Assembly (NCBI RefSeq): GCF_009741735.1
Contig: NZ_WHOH01000001.1
Location: 744,001 to 808,000, forward strand
Reading direction: 5' to 3'
Origin: Lentibacillus sp. JNUCC-1
Lineage (GTDB): Bacteria; Bacillota; Bacilli; Bacillales; Amphibacillaceae
DNA: 64,000 nt
Shown piece by piece: positions 16,061 to 25,306 of this stretch (the first letter of the stretch is position 1; each line of letters begins with the position of its first letter). A model generated the notes under the pieces. It was not told the DNA's origin and ran no database searches. It saw only the letters and a list, made by a program, of their open reading frames with translations. A program made the position numbers and the translations under genes.

Positions 16061-17111
16061 TGGAGATGCCTGACAGGGCTTTTGCAATATTGATACTTGC
16101 ATTTAAATCCGCGTGGTTTTTATAGCTGCACTTTTTACATTTGAACCTCAAACCATTACGGTTTTTCTTGTCACAATTTCCGCATTTACATGTTTGCGAT
16201 GTATAATTTGGCACGACATATTCAACCGTTATGCCTGCCATTTCTGCTTTATACTGAATGAATGTCTGAAGCTGATGGAAGCTCCAATTGTTCAGGTTTC
16301 TGCCTGCCTCTTTTTTTGATTTAGCCATGCGAATACCTGTCAAATCTTCCATTCTGATCAGTCCAACACCGTTGGACCTGGCAAAACGTATGATTCGACG
16401 GGATATAGTATGATTCATTTCTCTCATCCAAAGCGACTCTTTATCTTTTGACTTTTTGATAGCTTGAAGTTTTTTCAGCTTGCCCAGCTTGCGTCTTCTT
16501 GAAGAAAATCTTCTTCTTTTGAAGGCTATTTGGTTGCCTTTAAAAAATAAACTTTTCGTGCCGACACTGCATGTGGCGATGTTTTTCAACCCAAGATCAA
16601 TACCCAATACCTTCTCATTGGTCGTTTTTTCTACGTCATAGGAAATGGCAATTGTCACAAACCAGCGGCCTCTCTTTTTAAAAAGGTCGACCGTACCTTG
16701 TTTGGCTTCACCGTTTAAAATCTTATCGAGCCATTTTTGCTGAAACGGTCGGACGACCAAAGGCACGCCGATACGTTTTTCAAGTGTCGGGAAGCTGATT
16801 TTATAAAGGCTGTCATATTCTATTTTGGCGTTTTGGTTATTGAACGCACACCAGAGCCGTTTATATTTTTTCGCTTTTTGGTGTCTCTTTTGACTTTTTA
16901 CATCCCGAATCGTTTGATTAACAACTGCTGAGGGCAGTTGTTTGTTGGATGAGAACAGCTTGAAAACTTTGGATGTCGCTTTGTTTAGATCGTCATAAGT
17001 TAAAAGCCAATTAGCAAAATCCGTGTTTGTTTGTGTCATTGTTTGATACACATTTTGTTTTTCTATTGTCGGCTTTAGCAATTCTACTTTCAGAGAAATT
17101 GTTGGCACCAT
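16041..17111 (-). CDS. tnpB: RNA-guided nuclease TnpB (OrfB of IS605/IS1341 family)
   Basis: 356 residues. The split RuvC site looks complete: Asp in VLGIDLGLKNIATC (~191), Glu in GLIRMEDLTGIR (~280) and Asp in NHADLNASINIA (~336). The zinc ribbon CKCGNC...FKCKKC lies between the last two. The N-terminal REC/wedge part (VAFNNQNAKIEYDSLYK-like region) is present but short. ATG 17111 is next to GGAGGTGAA. In IS605 relatives TnpB cuts DNA matching the reRNA guide beside a short TAM and so helps keep the element at its donor site. The protein seems intact even though its host gene is wrecked. Confidence 0.92.
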   Translation of the reverse strand: MVPTISLKVELLKPTIEKQNVYQTMTQTNTDFANWLLTYDDLNKATSKVFKLFSSNKQLPSAVVNQTIRDVKSQKRHQKAKKYKRLWCAFNNQNAKIEYDSLYKISFPTLEKRIGVPLVVRPFQQKWLDKILNGEAKQGTVDLFKKRGRWFVTIAISYDVEKTTNEKVLGIDLGLKNIATCSVGTKSLFFKGNQIAFKRRRFSSRRRKLGKLKKLQAIKKSKDKESLWMREMNHTISRRIIRFARSNGVGLIRMEDLTGIRMAKSKKEAGRNLNNWSFHQLQTFIQYKAEMAGITVEYVVPNYTSQTCKCGNCDKKNRNGLRFKCKKCSYKNHADLNASINIAKALSGISKHKQVI

Positions 17112-17261
17112 TTCACCTCCTCAACTGTATTATATCAAATCAAGAACATATGTTCCAGTTTCATTTTAATTGTTTTGAACCTTTTATTTTTAAGATCATG
17201 TCTTAATATATTCGCTCTCATCCCACACCTGAAGGAATGGGCTTTCCCGCTCATTAGTACG

Positions 17262-17311
17262 GTAATATGATAGAAAGCCTCTGGTACCCAAATGCGCTTT
17301 TCTCTCGCCAC
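17262..17311 (-). pseudogene. RAYT N-terminal fragment
   Basis: GTG 17311, with GGAGG seven bases upstream, opens MAREKRIWVPEAFYHIT, the conserved start of RAYT transposases, and is cut at TTAC by the inserted element. It pairs with the C-terminal fragment at 15579-15878. Confidence 0.8.
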
Positions 17312-17355
17312 GTTTGCACCTCCTATCTGGTAATTTAATTCGTTTGAAATAACCA

Positions 17356-17394
17356 TCGACATATTTCGTCATTATTCAGGAAGTGACAGGCACC
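17356..17394 (+). repeat. REP-like unit 11 (extended form)
   Basis: Forward copy just upstream of the RAYT N-terminal fragment, in inverted orientation to unit 10 at the other end of that gene. Sequence AT-rich and partly diverged (ATTCAGGAAG). 17395-17665 has no recognisable gene. Confidence 0.8.
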
Positions 17395-17665
17395 ACGAAG
17401 TTCCGTCACCATAAGTCACCTCGACGCCTCTCAGAAAGGGCATCATCAATATAAGCTAGATTGTGGAAATGTGCAAAATGCTAAAATTTCATTTTGAGGG
17501 TTAAAACCTTAACAAAACAGGTGTGAAATCGACTCTTAGTGGTGATTAATAAAAGATTTATGAATTTTCCCTCTTCAAAAGGAGTCAAAATTCCTTTTTA
17601 CATAAAATAAAAAAGTGCTCCATAAGAGAGACACTAAGTCTAACCTATGAAACACCGTATGATTT

Positions 17666-17695
17666 TTCGACATAATTCGGGAAGTGACAGGCACC
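17666..17695 (+). repeat. REP-like unit 12
   Basis: Forward consensus copy, 31 bases after the stop of the minus-strand ald gene. Confidence 0.9.
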
Positions 17696-17726
17696 TCCGA
17701 GTCCCCTGAGCTGACCGCTTCGGGGA

Positions 17727-18842
17727 CTATCCAAGCAAATGCTCTGCTTTATCGTATGGCAGGTCGAGTGATTCGGACACGCCTTTGAATGTTACTTTTC
17801 CTTGGAGAGTATTCAGCCCTTTCATAAGGGCAGGGTTGTCAAGGCACGCTTGCTTGTACCCTTTTTCGGCAATCTGGAGAGCATATGGAACTGAAACATT
17901 TGCCAGGCCGATCGTTCCAGTGCGAGGCACAGCACCAGGAATATTTGCCACCGTATAATGAAGGACGCCATGCTTCACAAACACTGGCTCATCATGACTG
18001 GTAATCCGGTCACTCGTTTCAAAGTTACCACCTTGATCAATTGCCACGTCAACGATCACAGACCCTTCCGACATGTCACGGATCATGTCTTCTGTCACCA
18101 GCACAGGTGCTTTTGCGCCCGGAATCAGCACAGAACCAACGACCAAATCTGAATCTTTGACCTCGTTAGCGATGTTCATAGCATTAGACATAATCGTGTT
18201 GACCGACGACCCGAACATCTCACTCAATGTTCTCAACCGGGCCGGATTCAGGTCAATTATGGATACTTCAGCGCCTAGATTACTGGCAACTTTAGCAGCG
18301 TTCATGCCAACAACACCACCGCCAATCACAGTAACTTTTCCTCTTTTAACCCCTGGAATGCCAGAAAGCAAGATCCCTTTTCCGCCTTTTGGCTTCTCCA
18401 AAAATTGTGCGCCAATCTGAGTTGCCATATTTCCAGCAATCTCACTCATTGGGGTCAGCAGCGGTAAAGAGCGGTCCGGCAGCTGAACTGTTTCATAAGC
18501 AAGACCGACCACGTTCTTTTCGATCAGTGCCTTGGTCAGGTCAGGGTTGGCAGCCAGATGCAAGAATGTAAACAAGATCAACCCATCATAAAAATAATCA
18601 TATTCTTCGGGGAGCGGTTCTTTGACCTTCATCACCATTTGTTTTTTCCAAGCCTCAGCAGCTGTCGAGACAATCACTGCCCCAGCATCCGAATACGCTT
18701 CGTCAGAAAAACCGGCGCCAGTGCCAGCCCCAGCTTCCAAAAACACCTCATGCCCAGCATTTGTCAAAGTCACAACACCCGAGGGCGTAATCGCAACACG
18801 ATTTTCACTTTCTTTAATTTCCTTGGGTATTCCAATTTCCAT
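17727..18842 (-). CDS. ald: Alanine dehydrogenase
   Basis: 371 residues, standard length. It interconverts L-alanine and pyruvate plus ammonia with NAD. The N-terminus [20 protein letters not shown] carries the substrate Arg and the loop that follows carries conserved Lys (MKVKEP, ~75) and His (FTFLHLAAN, ~96). The NAD motif [18 protein letters not shown] lies near 173-190, and catalytic Asp is in [14 protein letters not shown] near 268. In Bacillus this enzyme feeds alanine into central metabolism, notably in sporulation. The gene stands alone; upstream spacing of 350 bases to the next gene contains two repeat copies facing each other. Confidence 0.95.
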   Translation of the reverse strand: MEIGIPKEIKESENRVAITPSGVVTLTNAGHEVFLEAGAGTGAGFSDEAYSDAGAVIVSTAAEAWKKQMVMKVKEPLPEEYDYFYDGLILFTFLHLAANPDLTKALIEKNVVGLAYETVQLPDRSLPLLTPMSEIAGNMATQIGAQFLEKPKGGKGILLSGIPGVKRGKVTVIGGGVVGMNAAKVASNLGAEVSIIDLNPARLRTLSEMFGSSVNTIMSNAMNIANEVKDSDLVVGSVLIPGAKAPVLVTEDMIRDMSEGSVIVDVAIDQGGNFETSDRITSHDEPVFVKHGVLHYTVANIPGAVPRTGTIGLANVSVPYALQIAEKGYKQACLDNPALMKGLNTLQGKVTFKGVSESLDLPYDKAEHLLG

Positions 18843-18941
18843 CGCACATACCTCCTCATCACTATCGTTACAATCTATCTTCTATTATATACCTCCCATA
18901 TGCCTCATGAAAACCATTAGCTAACAGAAGGGTTTCGACAA

Positions 18942-18980
18942 GTGCCTGTCACTTCCCGGTTTTTGTTTTATTTTGTCGAA
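18942..18980 (-). repeat. REP-like unit 13 (extended form)
   Basis: Reverse copy with long tail (GGTTTTTGTTTTATTTTGTCGAA region), in the divergent region between ald and the phosphatase-like gene. Confidence 0.88.
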
Positions 18981-19051
18981 TATATCAAGTGTTTCTGCAC
19001 AAGGCTTTCAGCGTTTAATCCACTTTTTCCAGACATAAAATCTCCCATGCT

Positions 19052-19081
19052 TTCGACAAAACTCGGGAAGTGACAGGCACC
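19052..19081 (+). repeat. REP-like unit 14
   Basis: Forward copy 71 bases from unit 13 and pointing the other way, so the two form a spaced inverted pair like BIMEs of enterobacteria. Confidence 0.88.
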
Positions 19082-19193
19082 ACAATGACTCTACGATGGA
19101 ATCCCTTTTGCATAATTTCTGGCGGGTTGTGCAGTGTAATATGCAGGACGCTGATTATGTCAGTGATTATAGTATAGAAGGGCGGGGATATTT

Positions 19194-20657
19194 GTGGCAC
19201 AACAGCAATCAGCGGGGAAACCGGTCATCCTGCTCAATATCGATTCTCTGATGCCTTACGCACTGGAACAAGTGGCTCAAACAGGCCGAGCGCCGGCGCT
19301 TCAGTTTTTAATGGAAAATGGTATGTATTTTCCCGACATGGTCTCATCTTTCCCAACAATGTCTGTTACGATCGACAGCACACTGCTTACAGGAACATAT
19401 CCGGACCAACATCAGATCCCTGGACTGCATTGGTTTGATATCAATAAAAAGCAATTCGTCAATTATGGCACGGGCTTCAGGGAAACCTTTCGCATTGGGA
19501 TGCGCCGTTCCATTCACAACATGCTTTACCGTTTGAATCATGAGCATTTAAGCAAGAACGTCACAACCATTTACGAGGATCTGGCGCACAAAAACACGTC
19601 TTCTGCTTCCATCAATTCTTTTGTATACCGGGGAAATCATCCGCAACGTCTCAAGACGCCAAAACTTCTTAGCGCATTAACCCACTTTGAAGATGGTGAA
19701 TGGATTGCTGAGACGCCCACTGAATTTTCTTTGGGTGCTTTTTCCAAATTCCGGTCAAAAGGTGTCCCGACTCAAGTGGCAGCCGGGAATTATAAATATA
19801 CAGCGAAGGAATTAAGACATCTGATCAAAACAAACAAATTGCCGCAATTCACGTTTTGCATATTCCAAGATATGGACACACGGCTTCACTTCAAAGGGCC
19901 CACGTATATGAAAATGATTTTGAAAATCGATAACGAAATTCAAAAAATACTTAACATGTATCCCAGCTGGAAAGAGGCACTTTACCAGAATATATGGATG
20001 GTCATTGGTGATAATGGCCATTCCGCTACAGGAACGCGCCGTCGTAAGCACGCGATTGATTTACGCAAAATTTTCAAGCGTTACCGAATTGCGCGCCTGC
20101 AGAAGTCAGTCACTGAAAAAGACCAGCTCGTCCTGTGTGTCAATCAGCGTATGGCGTTCATTTATCTGTTAGATAAGAAAGCGTCACTTGATTCATTAGT
20201 GGCGTTGCTTAAAAAAGACAAACGAATTGATGTGATCGCTTGGAAACGTGACGGAGCTATTCATGTCGTTTCAGGTATCAAAGAAGGTACTGTGTCTTTC
20301 AGGCCAAATGGTCCAGTGACAGACATCTATGATCAAACCTGGTATATTTCAGGCAACCTCGACATTCTGGATCTTCATGTAACCAATCATCAATTTTTAA
20401 CGTTCGGCAATTATCCGGATGCCCTTGCCAGGCTATACGGCGCCTTGCATTCGCACAGCGGGACCTATCTCGTTGTCAACGCAAAGCCAGGGTATGAATT
20501 TAAAGCACAAGCCACTCCAGCCCATCTCAGCGGCGCAGCACACGGCTCCCTGCACCGTCAAGAATCACTCGTCCCCTTGCTCGTGGCGGGCACAAACAAA
20601 AAACCCGCTCATCGCAGGTTTACAGACATGAAAAACTACATCCTCAATCTCTGTTAA
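19194..20657 (+). CDS. Alkaline-phosphatase superfamily phosphodiesterase
   Basis: 487 residues, no signal peptide. The fold signature of the type I phosphodiesterase / nucleotide pyrophosphatase family is seen: metal Asp in VILLNIDSLMP (~15), Thr nucleophile region PTMSVTIDSTLLTGTYPDQH (~59-78), DMDTRLHFKG (Asp and His) and IGDNGHSATG (Asp and His). The start is GTG 19194 with GCGGGGA ahead. It may hydrolyse a phosphodiester or phosphonate of unknown nature in the cytoplasm. It is monocistronic with a repeat copy 44 bases after its stop. The exact substrate cannot be inferred. Confidence 0.85.
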   Translation: MAQQQSAGKPVILLNIDSLMPYALEQVAQTGRAPALQFLMENGMYFPDMVSSFPTMSVTIDSTLLTGTYPDQHQIPGLHWFDINKKQFVNYGTGFRETFRIGMRRSIHNMLYRLNHEHLSKNVTTIYEDLAHKNTSSASINSFVYRGNHPQRLKTPKLLSALTHFEDGEWIAETPTEFSLGAFSKFRSKGVPTQVAAGNYKYTAKELRHLIKTNKLPQFTFCIFQDMDTRLHFKGPTYMKMILKIDNEIQKILNMYPSWKEALYQNIWMVIGDNGHSATGTRRRKHAIDLRKIFKRYRIARLQKSVTEKDQLVLCVNQRMAFIYLLDKKASLDSLVALLKKDKRIDVIAWKRDGAIHVVSGIKEGTVSFRPNGPVTDIYDQTWYISGNLDILDLHVTNHQFLTFGNYPDALARLYGALHSHSGTYLVVNAKPGYEFKAQATPAHLSGAAHGSLHRQESLVPLLVAGTNKKPAHRRFTDMKNYILNLC

Positions 20658-20701
20658 AAAAGGAAAGTGCCAGGATTCACAAAGGAGGGTGCCACCAAGA
20701 G

Positions 20702-20741
20702 GGTGCCTGTCACTTCCCGGATTTTGTCATTTTATGTCGAA
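20702..20741 (-). repeat. REP-like unit 15 (extended form)
   Basis: Reverse copy with insertion (ATTTTGTCATTTTATGTCGAA), in post-gene orientation. Confidence 0.88.
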
Positions 20742-20779
20742 AGGACAACCAAATTGTACTTTCTGAGGTGGGCTCTTAT

Positions 20780-21667
20780 TCACACCCCACCTTCTATCAA
20801 ATTCGGGAAGTAACCGGCACCGCGCTCAAAACGGTCTTCGGCGTAGGTGCCGTGATCTGCTCCCTGTGTTTCTTTGTAGACGGTCCAGAGGCTCCATAGA
20901 TAATCTTGAAATATCTTGTGCATATGGACCCGCTGCTTTTCCTCATGTCGCGGTGTTCTGCCAAAATAGGTACTCAAAAACATGCCTTCTTCTGCGGCGT
21001 CAAAATCACTCTCCAACATAAATGCTGCCACATCCCACATCGGGTCAAACATCCCACTATATTCCCAGTCAATCAAATACAACTCGCCAGCCCCGCTCAA
21101 AATAAAGTTAAAGCACCCCGTATCAATGTGACATGGGAGTTCCTTCACGTTCAATGATTCATAATAGGCCAGCAAATCATAAATCCGCCCTTGCATCCTA
21201 GTATATTTTTGAAAAGTGGCCGGAGCAGCCTCTCTGACCAGACGTTCATAATGTGTCAGCAACCCGCGCAGATCAAAACGGTTTTTCATGGCATGAGGTG
21301 ACTTGTGAAGTTTGTGCAATACCTCAACCACCTGACGCATAATAGCCGGATCTCGTACCAATTCATCTGTTAGCGTCGTCGAATCTTGTATTTCCCGGGA
21401 AATTTTCATGCCAGTTTCGACATCAATATATACAAGCTCAGGATTAATGCCAAGTCCGGTCGCAAAGATCAGATTATCGCGCTCAGCCTCGCGGTTCACC
21501 AGCTCATCCGTCCCAACACCCGGCAGCCTCACAATGAAGCCCTCTCCATCCACTTTGACAGCATAATTCACATTTGTCATCCCACCCACCGGTCGAATAT
21601 CCGACACAGTTGCGCCTTCCAGTTGCAATGCCTCCTTCACGGCTTCGAAAACGGTTACATCACTCAT
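20780..21667 (-). CDS. Phosphotransferase of the choline/aminoglycoside kinase family
   Basis: 295 residues with the APH / choline kinase fold. The glycine-rich loop is VGGMTNVNYAVKVDG (~20-34), the Brenner motif HxDxxxxN reads HIDTGCFNFIL (~190), and the metal Asp follows in YLIDWEYSGMFDPMWD (~205-220). This resembles LicA-type choline kinases. ATG 21667 has AAGGGGGT ahead; the earlier in-frame start at 21703 has none. The C-terminus YFPNLIEGGV is encoded by a diverged copy of the dispersed repeat, so the protein end was probably replaced or shaped by it. No neighbour suggests the substrate. Confidence 0.8.
   Translation of the reverse strand: MSDVTVFEAVKEALQLEGATVSDIRPVGGMTNVNYAVKVDGEGFIVRLPGVGTDELVNREAERDNLIFATGLGINPELVYIDVETGMKISREIQDSTTLTDELVRDPAIMRQVVEVLHKLHKSPHAMKNRFDLRGLLTHYERLVREAAPATFQKYTRMQGRIYDLLAYYESLNVKELPCHIDTGCFNFILSGAGELYLIDWEYSGMFDPMWDVAAFMLESDFDAAEEGMFLSTYFGRTPRHEEKQRVHMHKIFQDYLWSLWTVYKETQGADHGTYAEDRFERGAGYFPNLIEGGV
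20799..20821 (+). repeat. REP-like unit 16, diverged, inside coding sequence
   Basis: AAATTCGGGAAGTAACCGGCACC differs from the core at two positions and lies within the last codons of the phosphotransferase gene (residues GAGYFPNL). Confidence 0.7.
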
Positions 21668-21904
21668 GACAACTACCCCCTTAATATTAGAATGAAATCT
21701 CAATACATATTAAAAAAGATCCCACCTGCAACGCTACAATTAGTATATTACACGTGATCACTGAAGTTACTGTATTTAAATTACAGTTATCATTATTTTA
21801 GCAAAATTAAGTCATAAAAGCTAGAAAAATAAAAAAGCATGTTGAAAGTCCATGCTTTACGTTTAGATCTTTTTACTTTTGGGATAAACTTCTATAGCAC
21901 TCTC

Positions 21905-22366
21905 TTACAAAAGCTTTGAATTCCAATAATCCACAAAAGCTTCATACGCCCTTTTTTCAGCAAAATAAGGAAGCAGCTGACTGACGCTTAATTTATACGA
22001 TTCGATCGTTGGGACATCATCACGAAGCGCTTTTTCCATCCGATGGTTGCCATCAATGATTTTAAAAATGCCAGGATTGAATTCGACCTGGATTACCGGT
22101 TTGGTCAGGTCTGCCATGGGTAAATGAGCTTCGTTGATCCCTGGGCGAAACTCGTAAGGTCGATACCATTCCGCAACTTTGATCGTGACTGTAGCTTTAT
22201 CCTCATCACGCCATACAGGCTCTAATGCACCGCGTTCAATATCCTCTATCATTCTCGTAATATTAAAGCGGAAAATACCATTTCTAAATACTTCATCCCC
22301 TGCTTCTACAGGGAAAGGTTCAAAACTGTCGTCAAAAAAGAGCTTCCTGGAATCATTTTTCCTCAT
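21905..22366 (-). CDS. ParB/sulfiredoxin-like hypothetical protein
   Basis: 153 residues. The block VIQVEFNPGIFKIIDGNHRM followed by EKALRDDVPTIESYK recalls the phosphate-binding GNHR motif of ParB-like and sulfiredoxin domains (usually DGxHR). A C-terminal helix AYEAFVDYWNSKLL follows. No DNA-binding part is present, and no partner gene suggests chromosome partitioning. ATG 22366 has AAGGAG 8 bases ahead; a GTG directly before it (22369) is also possible. The gene is monocistronic between AT-rich spacers. Function is unknown, and I place it in this fold only by motif. Confidence 0.65.
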   Translation of the reverse strand: MRKNDSRKLFFDDSFEPFPVEAGDEVFRNGIFRFNITRMIEDIERGALEPVWRDEDKATVTIKVAEWYRPYEFRPGINEAHLPMADLTKPVIQVEFNPGIFKIIDGNHRMEKALRDDVPTIESYKLSVSQLLPYFAEKRAYEAFVDYWNSKLL

Positions 22367-22463
22367 CACACTTGCTCCTTTACGTTAAAAATACGCTTCT
22401 CATACCGTTCAAACGCTCTCGCACCCTTGATTATAGACAATCACCTAAAAAATTGCACTCCCA

Positions 22464-22493
22464 TTCGACATAATTCGGGAAGTGACAGGCACC
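22464..22493 (+). repeat. REP-like unit 17
   Basis: Forward consensus copy in the divergent region before the DMT exporter. The adjacent 22494-22650 is GC-richer and holds no gene I can support. Confidence 0.9.
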
Positions 22494-22718
22494 GGCCGTG
22501 GCATCTGGCTGGGGCATCCGGCTGTGGGACTGACTGTGGAACCACAGCGACGCCGCCCCGTCCCTGACTCCATCCCGTCCACCGCACTCACGACTGCCTC
22601 TCTACTTCTGTAGCTTCCAATTTTCTCAGATTAAAAGGTTGTTTTCGCTGCCTTAAACTTATATAGTATGGTTTTAGCACTTTCAAATTTTACTGAAGAA
22701 ACGTGGTGAGGCGATTTT

Positions 22719-23636
22719 ATGATACGGATTTATACACTTTTATTATTCGTCATGCTCTTATGGGGGATGAACGTTTCCGCGATCAAAGTCCTGGTCGGGG
22801 CTGTGGATCCGCTGCTGTTGCAAGGCTTTCGCGTCATGATTGCAGGGATTGCGGTGCTCCTCATTTGCGCCGGGCTTGGAATCTTCCGTCTCCCAAAGAA
22901 ACATGAATGGCTGACCATTGCCTTCATCGCCATTTTCAATGTAATCCTACACCATTCATTTCTCGCTGTGGGACTCGAACGTACGAGCGGTATTAACGGA
23001 TCGCTTATACTCGGCATGAATCCGCTGATCACTGCAATGCTGGCCTTTCTTATCCTGCACCAGCGTATGTCCTGGCTCAGAGTGGCAGGCTTTATCCTTG
23101 GTTTTGGGGGCGTTGTCGTCACCACGCTGACAGGTTCAGGCGAACTCACAGGCCTCTCACTAGGCGACATTTTCGTATTTCTCGGCATGTTCGTCCAGGG
23201 CCTCAGTTTCATCCTAATCAGCAAGCTAAAGCCTACACTCGATGCCCGACTTGCAACAGGCTATATGCTCGTGTTTGGCGCTGCGGTCATTTTTCTCACG
23301 AGCCAGGGCTTCGGGTCAGACATTCAGGACATCACACGCCTATTTGACTGGCAGCTCGCCGGCGTCTTTTTGTTCAGTGCCATCCTCGCCACCGCGTTCG
23401 GACACATGACCTATAATTACGCCATTAAAAAAGTCGGTCCAGCCGAATCCGCAATTTTCCTGAATTTGAATACCTTATTCGCCGTAACCGCTGCCGCCGT
23501 TTTCCTGAACGAAACGATCACCCTCTACCACACAGCCGGCTTCATTCTCATTTTGACCGGTGTCTTTCTCGGTACCGGCGCCCTGGAACACCTTATATGG
23601 AAACGCAAGATGCGGACAGAACGGAAAACATGGTGA
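22719..23636 (+). CDS. EamA/DMT family transporter
   Basis: 305 residues with ten hydrophobic helices in two repeated five-helix halves (EamA domains at ~5-138 and ~150-292). Typical blocks are LLWGMNVSAIKVLVG at the start, LNPLIT-like GMNPLITAMLAFLIL and NLNTLFAVTAAAVFLNETI. These proteins export amino acids, purines or drugs. GGTGAGG lies about 8 bases before ATG 22719. It stands alone and is followed by a strong bidirectional terminator. The substrate cannot be predicted. Confidence 0.88.
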   Translation: MIRIYTLLLFVMLLWGMNVSAIKVLVGAVDPLLLQGFRVMIAGIAVLLICAGLGIFRLPKKHEWLTIAFIAIFNVILHHSFLAVGLERTSGINGSLILGMNPLITAMLAFLILHQRMSWLRVAGFILGFGGVVVTTLTGSGELTGLSLGDIFVFLGMFVQGLSFILISKLKPTLDARLATGYMLVFGAAVIFLTSQGFGSDIQDITRLFDWQLAGVFLFSAILATAFGHMTYNYAIKKVGPAESAIFLNLNTLFAVTAAAVFLNETITLYHTAGFILILTGVFLGTGALEHLIWKRKMRTERKTW

Positions 23637-23642
23637 CGAATC

Positions 23643-23684
23643 AAAAACAATCCCTTCCACTTTATTGGAGAAGGGATTGTTTTT
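23643..23684. terminator. Bidirectional terminator
   Basis: Stem of 15 bp (AAAAACAATCCCTTC with its complement) with A-run before and T-run after, between convergent genes. Confidence 0.88.
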
Positions 23685-23718
23685 AATATATCTATAGATT
23701 TCACATCTCAAACGCCAC

Positions 23719-24861
23719 TCATCGGCTGTCCAGCATCCGGTTAATCAAGTCCAAATCAAACCGCTGATACAGCTGCCCGCTCAGCCATTCTTTCATATGT
23801 GTATGGTCAGGATGCTCTTCGTCATTCATAATCTCCAAAAATTGCACATACCCGGACTCACCGCCAACATCCTCAGGCGGAGCGTCTCCTCGTCCATCCA
23901 AACAAACTGGATGATTAACCGTCGAATCCTCAACCACTCTGAGCACATCGATCCGGTGGCGCCAATCATCTCCAAAATCATACACATACACCAGTGAACC
24001 TATTTCAGGCAGAAACTCAGACAGCTTGACACCTTTTTCCAATTTTACCGGCACACCTTCATTCGGTCCATCCATCATCATTTCATCTGGGACAAGTTTG
24101 ACCACTGGTTTTGCGCCTTCCTCTGTATATGCCGGGTGATTCACGTTGTAAGGTTTCTCCAGCTTCTCATTTCCAAACAGATAAAATGAATGCAAATGAT
24201 AATCCCACCAAGCAAAGGCTGCCTGCAAAATTTCGTGAAACTGCCAGAAAGTTCGGTTCAGCGGTACCATCAACCGCCGCCAAACCTCCTGTTCCCCGAG
24301 CATCAGCCGGACATCCATTTCAGCTGCCCGCACGCTCAAAACATCACCGTGAGAAAACGCTTGTAATTCTTCAAGCAAGGCTTCAGCCGGCTTAAAGTAA
24401 TCCGAGTTGCCCATCCCGACAAGACGCCAGCTCAAACGCAGACTGTGCGGGATCTGAATGACGTCTTCTCCTTCCATCTCACTTTCGTAAAACGGCGCCT
24501 CTTTACAAGCCTGAGTCATCCGTGCAACGAACTTCCGGTCATTCGTTTTACCAAAAAACACTTCCCCGGCCTGTTCCAAATACGCTTCAATCACATCTTC
24601 TTTGACGCCTTCCTCAAACCACACCGTCCGGATCGCGTCTTTAATGAGCGTGTCCAATTGAGAGAAATCCTTAGCACGCAAACCATACAACACAATCACA
24701 TACAGACTCTTATCATTCACCAATAAAACGGATTGCCTGCCTCTCAGTTTAATCAAATTCGCATGCCAAGAGAATAATCCGCCCGACTCCAAATCTGCCA
24801 TTGCCACTTCATGATGCTGCTTGACTTTATCAAGCAGCTTCTTCGTCCCATGAATATACAT
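23719..24861 (-). CDS. DUF6933-like plus pRiA4b ORF-3-like domain protein
   Basis: 380 residues in two parts. Residues 1-170 (IHGTKKLLDKVKQH, FSWHANLIKLRGRQSVLLVN) resemble DUF6933. Residues 185-375 match the plasmid pRiA4b ORF-3 domain, seen in VWRRLMVPLNRTFWQFHEIL, AFAWWDYHLHSFYLFG, VYDFGDDWRHRIDVL and CLDGRGDAPPEDVGG. Both parts are of unknown function; the second is common on plasmids and in mobile regions. The gene is monocistronic. The 445 bases upstream (24862-25306) contain no gene, only AT-rich DNA and the ywbE terminator. Confidence 0.82.
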   Translation of the reverse strand: MYIHGTKKLLDKVKQHHEVAMADLESGGLFSWHANLIKLRGRQSVLLVNDKSLYVIVLYGLRAKDFSQLDTLIKDAIRTVWFEEGVKEDVIEAYLEQAGEVFFGKTNDRKFVARMTQACKEAPFYESEMEGEDVIQIPHSLRLSWRLVGMGNSDYFKPAEALLEELQAFSHGDVLSVRAAEMDVRLMLGEQEVWRRLMVPLNRTFWQFHEILQAAFAWWDYHLHSFYLFGNEKLEKPYNVNHPAYTEEGAKPVVKLVPDEMMMDGPNEGVPVKLEKGVKLSEFLPEIGSLVYVYDFGDDWRHRIDVLRVVEDSTVNHPVCLDGRGDAPPEDVGGESGYVQFLEIMNDEEHPDHTHMKEWLSGQLYQRFDLDLINRMLDSR

Positions 24862-25214
24862 ATAAACGCTCCTTTACAAGTCCTCTTAAGCATATTAAAT
24901 ATTACAAAAATAATAAATGAATTCAGATTGTTGCACGCTCAGATTAAGATATTGATATCATACCAAAGTATGATTGAATAGAACAGTCAGACACTTCTAT
25001 AGACGAATGCGCCTCTATGTAACATCTGAGCTGTTCCAAGTAAACTCATTCTCACATATACCCTGTATCCCGTAAAATAATACCTAGATCATCGTTATCG
25101 TCATAAAAATTCAAACCTCATTATATGGTGCCTATGCAGCACTATCTTTCCCTGTCCAAGCTTAGCTATCCATTTACTTTCAAGCAAAGCTGGTATGATT
25201 TAAACATTTCTATG

Positions 25215-25252
25215 CCAAAAAACCCACTTGTTCATCCTAGGTAAGTGGGTTA
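25215..25252 (-). terminator. Terminator of ywbE
   Basis: AACCCACTT (25221-25229) pairs with AAGTGGGTT (25243-25251); on the minus strand the stem is followed by a run of T. Confidence 0.82.
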
Positions 25253-25306
25253 AGATTTAAACATTTAAGGATCAAGCTTCAACAAACACCTTAAACGTGG
25301 CGTTAC

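Larger units (their letters stand above)
15879..17261 (-). mobile_element. IS605/IS1341-type element carrying only tnpB, inserted in a RAYT gene
   Basis: About 1.38 kb. The left end (high coordinates) follows TTAC of the RAYT gene and carries a subterminal hairpin CCCATTCC-TTCA-GGTGTGGG (17222-17241). The right end carries CCCACTGC-TTTA-GCTGTGGG (15887-15906) and ends in GTGTCAA. Imperfect subterminal hairpins, lack of terminal inverted repeats and lack of target duplication fit the IS200/IS605 superfamily. No tnpA is present, so movement would need a transposase in trans. Exact ends are inferred from where RAYT coding stops and resumes. Confidence 0.85.

Noticed and set aside
22494-22650. 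Possible gene or RNA in the GC-richer stretch
   Set aside because: No frame with a ribosome site, no stable hairpin series and no known motif was seen.
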